Positions 32,610 to 43,142 of a stretch of DNA of 64,000 bases are shown one piece after another; position 1 is the stretch's first letter; every line of letters begins with the position of its first letter. The notes under the pieces are model-generated. The model was not told where the DNA came from, ran no database searches, and saw only the letters and a list, made by a program, of their open reading frames with translations. Position numbers and translations under genes: made by a program. Source of the stretch: Gnomoniopsis sp. IMI 355080 (lineage: Eukaryota; Ascomycota; Sordariomycetes; Diaporthales; Gnomoniaceae); assembly GCA_027946555.1 (NCBI GenBank), contig JAPEVC010000140.1, positions 32,908 to 96,907 of the forward strand, in the 5' to 3' direction.

Positions 32610-34143
32610 TTATGCATCCGCCAGAGACCAAGGATAAACGCCGTGGCGAACTGTACCAGGCTGTACCTCTGTGACGACGACCTCTGTTGTGCGTGTGACC
32701 TTTACGCCCGAATGCTCACTGGCAGAGTATTTGTCGTTCTGTTCGCGCAACTGCTCCTTCGACTCAGAAGCTTGGATCGTAACGTCATCCATCTCATAAT
32801 AGCCATCGCTCATCATGGTGTTGCTTTGTTTCGCCTTTTTCCGGTATCCGAATCCAAACGTACCACTCGCGGTGGGTGACTTGTGGCAGCTTGACTTGAC
32901 CGTGAGGCCAAGCCACCTCTGGATTCTTGGTGATGTAATCGTCTCTGCGAGCAACTTTGGGAGACATGGAACGCTAAGGATGAAGAAGCCACAGGTCATC
33001 TCAGCGCAAGCCCAAAACAGCAAAGGTCCAATGAAATACATCTGATCCTCCGAGCCGGCAAAGGTGACTGTTGTAGAAAGGCGCACAGATGCTGCAATGC
33101 AAGCACTGTACGAAGAAGTGTAGGCAGTTAGTCCTTGTTCTTTATCTGCCGGCTCGACTGCCAACAAGAGGCTGACTTACAGAAGTCCTACGCCAAAGAT
33201 GATGGCGATACCAATACGTCTTTGGAAATTCATATTCAAGCCCCAGATAACTCTTTGCGGCAACATTACCATGACTATGTCCGAGAACACTTGCACGCTC
33301 GCAGAAGTGAGCATGACGGTTGGCAGATTGTAGCACGTGCTCTCAAGATAGAATTCCCAGATCGCCTCGTGTGGAACACACTGCATGTTCAGGAGGATTA
33401 CGCACGCGATACCCCAAACGATTTGTAGTGTTCCGATGATGAGGCTTCCCCACCAGATAACGCTGTGTTTTCTGTCGTCTACGACGAAGATTTCGCACCA
33501 GTCGAGAAGAATGGCTACTTTGAGGCATGGTAGGGTCACTGAGTAGGCGCAGCCGTATATAAGGATCAACTGTTTCCGTGACTTGATCAGTTCCCGTCTC
33601 GAATCACGAAGCTAGATGAGGCCACGAACCCAAAGCGGTTGGATCAGGTCCCTGTTGTAGAGATTCCACTGGTGAACATAATACCCGGGGGTGAAAATCA
33701 TCGAGTAGCCGGCGTAGGCGGCTGCCCAGTAAGCTCCCTAGCATACTATGAGTAACGAGTCCCTACTCAGGTATAGAATGTGGTTAGAGCCGAAGCCGGA
33801 CGAAACTCACATATGCACACACCATCAATACTAATTAGGCGTTTGGCGTTCCAGTCAGTATTGCAGATCCAGGGATGGTCCAAAGCGACGCACGAGCATT
33901 GCAGATGGATACCTGGGTACATTTCCACATACCTTCAACGTGTCGGAATTTCCTCTGCTGCCAAACTTGACTGTAGAGACGCACAAGAAGACAAGTAGTC
34001 GCTATGATCATACAAAACGTAGTGACGAACCAGGCAAGTCCATTTTGGTTCGGCGGGTTGTCGAAATTGGGAGTGATGCCGTCGGGCGCCTGCATCGCAG
34101 GCGCGGCGAGGAGAGCCTCGAGTTCTGCGGATGACAGACCCAT
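32610..34143 (-). CDS. rhodopsin-domain (PTH11-related) integral membrane protein
   Basis: Five exons (complement of 32610-33105, 33181-33569, 33630-33737, 33811-33830, 33933-34143) give 407 residues, with frame kept at every join. Exon 2 is only 20 bases. About seven hydrophobic helices are visible: WFVTTFCMIIATTCLLVRLY, LMVCAYGAYWAAAYAGYSMI (across a join), ILIYGCAYSVTLPCLKVAIL, SLIIGTLQIVWGIACVILL, VFSDIVMVMLPQRVIW, IGIAIIFGVGLLACIAAS, and PLLFWACAEMTCGFFIL. The WLGL-type motif and charged cytosolic tail with Ser/Glu-rich stretches match the fungal family often called 'rhodopsin domain' or PTH11-like. In some plant pathogens related proteins sense surfaces. No CFEM domain is present, so it is the shorter subtype. 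The ligand is unknown. Confidence 0.9.
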
Positions 34144-35269
34144 GGTGTGGACTGTTAAGCCTACTGACAGATTCTTGTGATACTACAAATTTCAAAGAGA
34201 TCGTAAAGTACTAGGTCCAAATGTGACGGGTCACTTGGGCAGTCCAACGTTTTACGATGACAGGCGGCCTGCCCAGGTGCCCAACCTTAAACATGAATCC
34301 ATGCTTGGCATAACTTCCCGAATTCTTGATGAAGTAACAGTTTCTGGAAAACCAAGTAACACATGCTTTCCACGGCCCGGCTCCAACGGTGATTCAAACG
34401 ATACTGCTACCGTATACTGCACTATGGTACCATTGTGGACCACGGCGTTTGCCGTGGTTCGAAGTATTTGTTGGCATGACTCAAATCCAACTGTTCTACT
34501 CCCCTTTCGGATGCGAGTAACAGTGGATGGACAGCCCTGAGTCAGTGCCTGGGGCACAGGAAATTGAGATACTACATAGTCAGATCGTAACTAGGTACGG
34601 AGGTGGAATGTCAAGCTCGGCCTGTACCGAGTGACAGCTAGCATTTTCCAGGTGTATGGACGTTATGAACCCTTGGTTGTCAGCCGCAGTGGATTTGACA
34701 GTGACTTCAAGTGCCGAATCACGTAATATATTTTTTCGTCGCCGATGTAACGCCGTTTCGAGCTATTCTATACCTTATGTACGCGACTAGATTCAGCACA
34801 AGTCCCATCAAATGGAGTATTTTCAATCTCATCTTCTTGCTGTCTCTGGAGTTCCTGGGCACCCCAAAGTTCACCAGAGAAGTCACCTGCTACATGGTAA
34901 TGATAACGCAAGGGGTAGATTGTTGATCATCAAGAGACAAATGGGCGATCGAACCACAGAATAGGGTCCACAAAGCCAAGCCCACTATAAAATTGAGAAA
35001 TACTCCCCGATAGGGAGTCGAATCGATGGCAGGGCCCCCACGTGGGTTCCAGGTAATGCATGGTTTATGGAAACATTGCATTTGTGCCCAATGATACGTA
35101 TGCAGATCAAGATATAGGCCATGGTTTCTTCCCAAAGTGGTCGCGGACCAGAATATGCATTTTCTGCGTTGCATTGTCTCGAGTCCGTGAGTGACATCTA
35201 TTTTCTGTGATTTGCACCATTTAGACTTTCCTAAAGCTACCGAGTTGTTGGTAACGATTCATTCTCTGC
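34144..35269. other. intergenic, divergent promoters
   Basis: 1.1 kb between the divergent rhodopsin-domain and first FMO genes. It contains a small perfect hairpin (8-base arms, ACCACGGC/GCCGTGGT, at 34439-34458). No gene is supported. Confidence 0.55.
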
Positions 35270-37546
35270 ATGATGGGTGTCGGTGAGTCCCTTCAAATTG
35301 AAACGTAACTTTGTGGAGGTAGTGCAAATTCTCATTCATTGCTACATGGCATAGCCGAAAACCCGCCAAGGGTTGAGCTACGTGAGATCCAGGCAAAGTA
35401 CCCTCTCCCTCAGCCTGGAGGTGTCGATCCCACCTTGATGGGCGGTGATGGGCCAACCCACGTCGCAACCAGCACGCTAGCTGCCCTAGAGGCTGGTATG
35501 AAGGCTGGTGATGTCCAAGCTGTTGGAAAATGCTTCTTCCCTACCCAGGCCTTCTGGAGGGATATTCTTGCATTGACCTCGCATATCCGCACGTTTGCCG
35601 GTGAGACCGGCGTCATTGCAACGAGTCTGGTGGAGACGACAAAGCTCAGGGGCGTCAATGCTGGACTTAAACTTTCTGGGACCGCACAGTTCGTCCCGGC
35701 TACTCCAGCACTTGTCAGTACATACCCAGCCCGCTTGATATCAATGAGAACTTCAACTGACGAAACCTTTCCCCGAAATAGCAATTCATCGACTTCGACT
35801 TCACTTTCCGGACAGAGTCGCCAGCTGCCTCCTGTCGGGGCTTGGCGAAGCTGCTGCCCGTGAAGACGAAGAGTGATGATGGTACCGAAGTCATAGAGTG
35901 GAAGATCTGGACTCTGAGCACCACGTTGGACAATTTGGATATACACCCGGAAAATGAAGCGCTTCTCCGTAATCCTCGCAAGGATCTGGAGCAGGCTTCA
36001 CTGACGACCGATGTGGTCATCATTGGAGGGGGTAACGCAGCGGTAACGCTTGCCGCAAGACTGAAGGCTTTGGGAGTTGAGAGCATCATGATCGAGCGGA
36101 ACGCACAGCCTGGTGACAACTGGAAGCTACGTTACGACTGTATGAAGTGTAAGTCTTACCTACTTGTGAAGCTGCAGCCATTGAAGATCTCACGAAACCA
36201 TGCTAACGCCATCGAAGTTCATATCCCGACATCATTTTGCGAGATGCCCTACATGAGTAAGTCGAACTGTTGGAAGACATGGTGAATCTAATATTCGATG
36301 ACAGCGGACGACCGGTCACTGACATTACTTGCCCAATAGCCTATGACAAGCACCTTCAGACGCCACACCTGCTCACCAAGAACGAGTTGGGCAATCAGGT
36401 CCACAGATATGTCGAGACCTTCAAGCTCAACTGCATCAACTCGGCTAAAATCGTGTCCGCTAAGTACGACGGACAATTGAAGCAGTGGACTGTCAACATC
36501 CAGACCCCAACAGGGAATCGAAGCATCACCTCCAAGCAGCTTGTTCAGGCCACGGGATTTGGCTCACAGAAACCACATGTCCCCCAGATCGCCGATAGCC
36601 ACCTGTATAAGGGTGTTAGCATTCATTCCACACAGTTCAAGAGTGGTCAGAAGTTGCAAGAGAGAGGAGTCAAGGTGAGAAATCTCAAGCCCATGAAGCA
36701 CTATGAAAATGATTGGAAAAAATAAAAAACATGAAATATACGGTCTAACATGTCATGCAGAGTGCGCTCATCGTCGGTTCCGCCAACACGGCCTTCGACG
36801 TCCTCGAGGATTGTCACGCAGCTGGTCTCCAGACGACCATGAACGTCAGGTCCCCCACCTACATCATCCCGCTCTCCTATGTCTGCGACCAGATGAGTCT
36901 AGGAGCCTACGACCTCGGTGTCGACTTTGCAGACCGAATGCTGCAGACAGGGCCCCAGGCGGTCGACACGCAACTGGCAAAGGGCTTGTTCGCCATGTTC
37001 GGCGCAAAGGAACCAGAGCGGTACACACCACTTGCCAAGGCCGGCTTCCCCGTCCTGGACAGCACGCACCCAGACACGGACCTCATGTCCAACCTCCTGG
37101 AGCGCGCGGGCGGGCACTACGTCGACACGGACGGGACCAAGCTGATCGCCGAGGGCAAAGCCGGCGTCAAGGCCATGGTGGAGCCGGTGGCTTTCACGGA
37201 GCACGGGCTGCGATTCAGCGATGGGTCTACCGTGGCTACCGATGCTGTGATTTGGTGTACTGGGTTTTCTGACAAGTGTTCACCCCAAGTCACTGCTGAG
37301 GTTCTAGGTGGGGGGCCCGAGGCCGAGGACATTGCAGCTCGTCTCGACGCCACGTGGGGTTTGGATGAGGAGGGTGAGATCCGGGGCATGTGGAAGAGAC
37401 ATGCGGAGGTGGAGAACTATTACACCTTTGGAGGATTTACGTCGCAGCATCGGTTCTACTCAAGGATTATCGCTTTGCAAATCAAGGCTGCGATTGAGGG
37501 GATCCTGCCACCGGCGTACCGCGACACGCCCTGCCCAAAGGCATAG
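35270..37546 (+). CDS. NTF2-like/FAD monooxygenase fusion, paralogue A
   Basis: Six exons (35270-35282, 35355-35713, 35782-36148, 36218-36256, 36340-36674, 36761-37546) encode about 632 residues. The first ~180 residues have an NTF2/SnoaL-like look (ALEAGMKAGDVQAVGKCFF, TQAFWRDILALTSHIRTF). Then come the FAD site VVIIGGGNAAVTLAARLKAL, the region WKLRYDCMKFHIPTSF, and an FMO-type fingerprint YKGVSIHSTQF. The NADPH site is SALIVGSANTAFDV, and IWCTGF sits near the C-terminus. The first glycines of the NADPH motif read GSANTA. The family oxygenates small nucleophiles or ketones; the substrate is unknown. Its closest relative here is the minus-strand gene at 43143-45347, with three shared intron positions. 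Two ATGs three bases apart (35270, 35273) could start it; the tiny first exon mirrors that of the paralogue. Confidence 0.9.
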
Positions 37547-37817
37547 ATATGAGTAAGGAAGGAAATGAAGAACAAGCCGAGCATGACTACAATAAAGAGA
37601 AAAAAGAAGTCTGTTTATTGATCAGTCATGCGTTTTATCTGATGAAGTCTTGCCACTGCCCGGATCTTGACAATTGATACACTCGACCCAATGAACCAAT
37701 TCGAATGTCCGGATCATCTGACAGTGTGGAGTTAAGATGATCCTCGTTTCGGACCGCGCACAAACGAGCAGATTAATTTTAGAAGCAAATTGCTCTCCCT
37801 TCGCTAGAAAGCAGTCT

Positions 37818-38114
37818 TTAGCATCCACCACCTCCTCCACCGCCACAGCCTGAAAGCCGAGTGTTAGCATATCAAGGTTCACCGGGAGTATAGGAAGACG
37901 CAAAGAATATCTTACCTCCACCACCACCTCCTCCTCCACAGGCTGAAATCGGAGAGTTAGCACATCAAAGCTTCATCACAGTCATAAGAGAAGTACTATT
38001 GAGAAAATACACAGCGGGAAAGAATATCTTACCTGGACCACCACCCAAACCTCCAAAACCACCAGGGACACCTCCCGCGAGGCCTGCACCCCCGCCGCAG
38101 GTCAAGCCACCAGC
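37818..38114 (-). repeat. duplicated exon/intron unit coding a glycine-rich tail
   Basis: Inside the DUF1399 gene, the introns before exons 37916-37942 and 37818-37849 begin alike (GTAAGATATTCTTT) and end alike (a TGCTAAC branch site, then CT/TTCAG). The exons after them both encode Cys followed by a Gly run, and both introns are phase 1. This is best explained by duplication of one intron-exon unit. Confidence 0.75.
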
Positions 38115-40519
38115 CTGATAAACAAAGATCAGCAACTATACTACCCGAGAGTAGGGAGAATGGTGAAACTCACCCCGGCAGAACCACAACCTCCAGCGCC
38201 TCCACACGCGCCAGCAGCTACGCCTCCACCACAACTGCCTGCTGCACAAGCCGCCCAACCGCTGCCTGTACTCACAAATCCAGGATCCCAGCCGTAGTAC
38301 AGACCCGGTGTGAAGTATAATGGATATACAAACGGACTGTACATGTAGTACTGGTATCCCCAGTGATCATAATACTCATCCCGCGGCGGCAACGTTCGCC
38401 CCTTTTTCTTGGCACGCTTGCATGCCTTTTCATAGTTGACCTCGAGTTGATGCTGCTGGCGCGCATGTTGGTAGCCCGAGACGCGCGAAAGCATCGAGGA
38501 CGTCGTGGACATTGGTCGCACAGCATTGTGCGCACTGATATGCGCGCTCTTGTCAGGCGGGCATAGCTCTGCGCGGCCCGAAGCAAGGAAGTTCTGCGCG
38601 GCTTTCTCCTGGTTCGAGACGCCGAGGATGCGTGAGACAGTGCCTGTGTTGGACGCGCGGATCGTCTCGCAGTACCAGCACGTGCACTCGCTGTAGACCT
38701 CGGCGTACTTGTCTTGGTACGTCTTCATCGTCCACTCGAAGCTCGTGGATAGCTTGTCCTCGTCAATCTTGTCGTCGTGGTCGGTGAATTTTGCGGTGCG
38801 GGAAGTTGTATAGGCGTAGTACGATCTCGGCGACAGCTGGTGCGTATGCCAGGCCAGGTCAACATCCAATGTAGGCACGCAAGTCTTGCCGGGGTTCTCT
38901 GCCATGATCGATATGAATCGTTGGTACTTGGTGATCAATCGTGCCATGGTTTCCCGACAGGCCGGACTATGCAACCAGTCGATGTGAACCATCTTGGAAG
39001 TGAAGATGCCCTGTCGTAGCACCGCCCCGGCGAGGTCAAGGGCGAAAGGGCTGAAATTCTCCCAATAGCGTGACATCATTTTGCGCACACAGATGCGCGC
39101 TTCGAGGGCGAGACGGGTGCGGCCTACTAGCGGGTGGCCATCAATCTCACGGAACGCCTTGCCGTCGGTGATGATGCGCTGTATGAGATCGCGAATGGTT
39201 TCCATATCCGGAGGGGTGCTGTCACCGGGCTTGATCAGGTCGGCAAGTTGCACAATGAGCTTTCTCTTGATGAGGCGGTTGGAGAATGTGCGTGGGTAGC
39301 TGGGCCTGCCAATATCGTCGGGAATGGGCTTGGGCTTGCCACTGACGGGGTCGAGGATAGTGCCAGGCATGGGCAAGGATTTGATAGTCAGGGCCTGAGC
39401 ATCCTTTGTGAATTTGGCAGCGGAAAGCAGTTTCTTGGTGATGTGCAGGCCACAGCCGGTGCACCACCAACTGAAGTCACCGTCTCCGTATCCATTGCCC
39501 ACAAGGCCCGGTCCATGCGGGTTTTTAGAGGTTTCGTCCTGGCCGCATGATGTCCAGGAGACATCCAAAGATGACTGACAGGCGGGGCAATTGATGATCT
39601 TGGTAGTAGGTGAGTCTGTTATGTTGTCCCAGTCTCGATTCGTGTTGGCTATCCAGTACGCCTTGGCCTCGTCAGACACGCTGTAGTCGAAGCTGGAGTC
39701 AATGGCGGCATTGACGAGTTGCCAGGGCATTCCAGTGGCCCAGAGAGAGGACAGACCACAGCGAAGCGTGTCCTCGAGGAAGGCTCGTGGATTGAGCATA
39801 TGGGCGTGCCATCTGAAAGTTGCAGTCAGTGAGGTTGGTCTCGAGGTTTTGTCCACGCCCGACAAGACTTACACCATCAGCACGTCCAGGGGAGGCAGCA
39901 TGTGGCTCACCCATGGCCACTTCTTGTTTTCGGTAACAAAATTGCTGTACAAAGAAGATGCCTCCTCGTTCATATCATCCTCACGCAGCATGGACTGTGG
40001 CAAGGATGCCCACCACGACTCGTAGCGGTCGACAGCCCGTGCAACAAAAAGAGCCCATCTTTTCTCGCGGATTTTGCTAAGCTTGAGTTTCCTCTTATCT
40101 TCTGACAGTGTCTCTTCGTTCCGTTCCCCAAGAGTTTCGAGGTCCGCGGAGCTAAGCTCAATGTCCGAATCTGCACGGCTGTCCCAGATGTTCCACAAGC
40201 CATCGGTGTAGCCAACGTCTTCTTTCATGGACTGCAAAGCAAATAACAGCTTCAGATGGGCAATACAGGTATCGACCTCGGGTGTCTCGGAGTCAGAGTC
40301 GAGAGAGAGGTTCGCGAAGGCGGCAGATATGTCGACATCGTTGTGGGCACCTGGGCCTTGCCTGGGCACAGAAGGAGAAATGTGGGATGACTCGCCGTTC
40401 GTGTCGACAGCTGTGTAGGCGGGTGGAGGCCCTAGTTCACCTTCGGGAGAAGTTTGGGGGCCCGAGTTGTCTGTCTTTTCTTCGTTCTTCTTGGATTTGA
40501 AGGGGAGAAGCGACGGCAT
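37818..40519 (-). CDS. glycine-rich DUF1399-type protein
   Basis: Five exons (complement of 39873-40519, 38174-39812, 38033-38114, 37916-37942, 37818-37849) give 808 residues. The join of exons 1 and 2 restores PPLDVLMVWHAHMLNPRAF, a hallmark of the glycine-rich-domain (GRDP/DUF1399) family. A second such motif, DVDLAWHTHQLSPRSYY, lies near residue 510. Cys pairs (NCPACQSS, WWCTGCGLH, CTCWYCET) suggest a bound metal. The last ~60 residues are almost pure Gly with a few Cys (blocks of C followed by seven Gly), built from two tiny duplicated exons. Plant members of this family act in stress and auxin responses, but the fungal function is unknown. It is convergent with FMO A and divergent from the SDR. 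Confidence 0.9.
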
Positions 40520-41580
40520 TGGGATATTGTTGCGCAGCTTGACGGCGACTTCACAAGGATGTTTATTAGGTTGGCATGGCCCGAGGTGGGTGTGTGGGGT
40601 TCAATTTTCTGGGGAAGTGGGGCACTGGAACTAATACAAGTAATAATAAACGGGCAAGCTCATTGACAAGTGCGGGGTGATGAAAAGTGGATATCAAGTT
40701 TGGAGCGTTTCTCCAAAATTGTGGCTGATAGGATGGTCAGTAGCGTAACGGTCCTGGCTTAATATGATGAGTAGCCAAATTCAGGATGCCTACTTGGGTA
40801 CCTCGAGATTTGGCACAAGCCAGTTAAAATACTGCCAAAGAAGAAGAAGAATATCAGCACCATTCCGTTGTTGCCTAATAATCTCTGCAGTAGGAATGTC
40901 CAGTGACGTCGCGCACCTATCAAAAATGGGGCTTTGCTCGTCTAAATAGCCAATCCGGCCCTGCGGCTCTGAGGAACAAAACACTGCGGCGGTGGCTGTG
41001 TGTACCAAGTAGTAAGCTTACATATGGTGCTCGAGATTTAAACATCGCATGCGGCACAGCACAAAGAAATCAAATCATGTGATATATGCCGGACAACTTA
41101 TCCCAGTCCGCCTTACATTGAGCCAAGCGATCTTCGAATGCTTCGCCTGGTGATCGTCCGACTGTGAGGATACTAAATGTACTGACAGTGACACTAACGC
41201 GGAGACAGCTGATGAGCTGTGAGCCTTGCATGCGGCTGATTCCGGCTTCGAGCAAGATGCGGCGCAAGTAGTGGCAAGAGCTGGCAGCCAATCACAAACA
41301 TGTATGAGCAGACAAGTGAAAATAAGTCACGAATGCTTCATAGCTGTTGTTGGATTCGAAAAATGGCTGCCGGGCATCGGACCCACGGGTTTTCCGGAGT
41401 GGATATTCACTGGGTATTTCACAGATTAGATTAGATCTGCCGAGGCTGTCGGAGAGCTCGCCATTGTGCCCGGTCCCCCGACTGAAACAAATCAACGTGG
41501 GAAACCTTATAGACACTTCCACGCAGGACACGACAACTGCGTTCTTGTTGCTCAGCAGGTCTCTCTGACGAGCCGTGACC
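40520..41580. other. divergent promoter region
   Basis: 1.06 kb between the divergent DUF1399 and SDR genes. Short open frames on both strands show no domain; nothing else is seen. Confidence 0.55.
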
Positions 41581-42886
41581 ATGTCTGTTGAACCGGGTCA
41601 GAAGACGGTCCTCGTCACCGGGTACGTGAGGAACATAACTCAAAAGCATGCATCCGTAGAAGGAGTGAGCTAATACGAGTCCCCCGAACGTCAAGTTGCT
41701 CGCCCGGGGGAATAGGTCACGAGGTTTGCAAAGCCTTTCACGCTCGAGGTGCGTTTACGAGTGTTACAGTTTTTTTTTCTTATCCCTCATATTGCCTTCG
41801 GTGGATATCTCGCGAAGACCTATGTGCCCGGGCTGAAGATGGGCGTCATCAGACAGCTAGCTTGAGCTCTACAAAAAACATTCCAAAAGCACTTGAACTT
41901 ATTATCAGATGACCTGTTCTTGTCTTGGCTGAATGCTGCGTTCGAATTGGTGCGAGACAACGGCTTCTGTGAGCTGACAAAGGACAACCACAGGTCTACA
42001 TGTCATCGCGACCGCGCGAAACCCTTCTGTTCTGGAAGCATTCGCAGACAAACCCGGTTACACATGCCTCCAGTTGGACGTGACAGATGAGAAAAGCATC
42101 ATCACCTGCCGCGATGAAGTAGTCAAAGTAACGGGCGGGAAGCTTGACATTCTCGTTAACAACGCGTATGTTCTCTCTCTCTCTGTCTCTCTCTCCTTCT
42201 AATTCCTCTAACTTCTCCCCTTCAGCGGCCGTACGCACACCGTCCCCGCCACAGACCTCGACATCGCCGACGTCCGCACCACTTTTGAGACCAACGTCCT
42301 CGGCGTCATGGCCACGACCAAGCACTTCATCGCGCCCCTCATCGCCGCACGCGGACTCATCCTCAACATCTCCTCGGGCGCCTCCATCGTGCCGTACCCC
42401 TTCGCCTCGGCCTACAGCGCCTCCAAGGGCGCCGTCAACGCCTACTCGCGTACCTTGCGGCAGGAACTGCGGCCCTATGGCGTGCGCGTCATGGTCGCCA
42501 TCACCGGCACCGTACGCACCAACATCAACCTCCAAACGGACCGTGCGCTGCCGGCAGAGAGCCTGTATGCGCCCATTGCGGATGTGTACAAGTGGCGGTT
42601 GACGTTTTCGCGGAACACGCCGAGTGCGGTCACCCCGGAGGTGTATGCGGAACGGCTGGTGCGGGATGCGTTGAAGCCGGAATGGCCGATTTGGTTGAGA
42701 GGGATCTTTGGGTTCGGGAGGCCGGATTGGCATTACTTTGGCGGACTGGCCAAGGTGTTGTGGTTTGGGACTTTGTTTGGGGAGTGGCTGTCTGATATCG
42801 TTGTGTATCGGATGTTCAAGCTGCATTTGCTCGAGAACCTGCTGAAGAAGCAGGCTGCCGAGGCGAAAAAGCTCAAAGACGCGTGA
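41581..42886 (+). CDS. short-chain dehydrogenase/reductase, AYR1-like
   Basis: Four exons (41581-41621, 41696-41748, 41994-42165, 42226-42886) encode 308 residues. The joins build TVLVTGCSPGGIGHEVCKAF, the NADP-binding TGxxxGIG loop in the form TGCS.GGIG typical of 1-acyldihydroxyacetone-phosphate reductase (Ayr1) relatives. They also build KLDILVNNAGRTHTVPATDL, the NNAG strand. The catalytic Ser lies in NISSGASIVPYPFAS and the YxxxK pair in YSASKGAVNAYS. The C-terminus has hydrophobic/aromatic helices compatible with lipid-droplet or ER attachment as in Ayr1. The third intron is CT-rich; the second is long for this locus (245 bases). It lies between the two FMO paralogues; whether it works with them or in lipid synthesis is open. 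Confidence 0.92.
42166..42225 (+). repeat. CT-rich intron
   Basis: The last SDR intron carries a broken CT dinucleotide tract (about 42173-42196) before the TTCAG acceptor. It probably serves only as a polypyrimidine tract. Confidence 0.6.
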
Positions 42887-43142
42887 TTGCGGGTGTTGGT
42901 TCTTATTCCAGTACTCTCTCTATATTTTGATACGTGCTGGGCTTGGTGCGCATTTTTGTCTTAGAGGCGTCAGTCGGCATGGCGGTGCGGTCTTAGAAAA
43001 CAATCACATCGAAGCAAGAATCTGTCATCATTCTGTGAAGCCCAAAACTGGATATAAAAGAAAATATGAACAAGTTTGTGACTTGAGAAGTACGCTCAAA
43101 GCCCATGTACAAGCAGTTCGCTCGTCCCACTCGCCCAGGCTC

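Noticed and set aside
34439..34458. Perfect 8-base hairpin ACCACGGC/GCCGTGGT
   Set aside because: Too short to call a terminator or MITE, and a single occurrence in non-coding DNA can be chance.
36703..37272. 189-codon plus-strand frame, Arg/Pro/Gly-rich
   Set aside because: It is an alternative frame of the last exon of FMO A; composition is typical of a shadow frame.
42144..42602. Ser/Pro-rich plus-strand frame, and Arg/Asp-rich minus-strand frame at 41996-42826
   Set aside because: Both are shadows of the SDR gene, whose catalytic motifs are in another frame.
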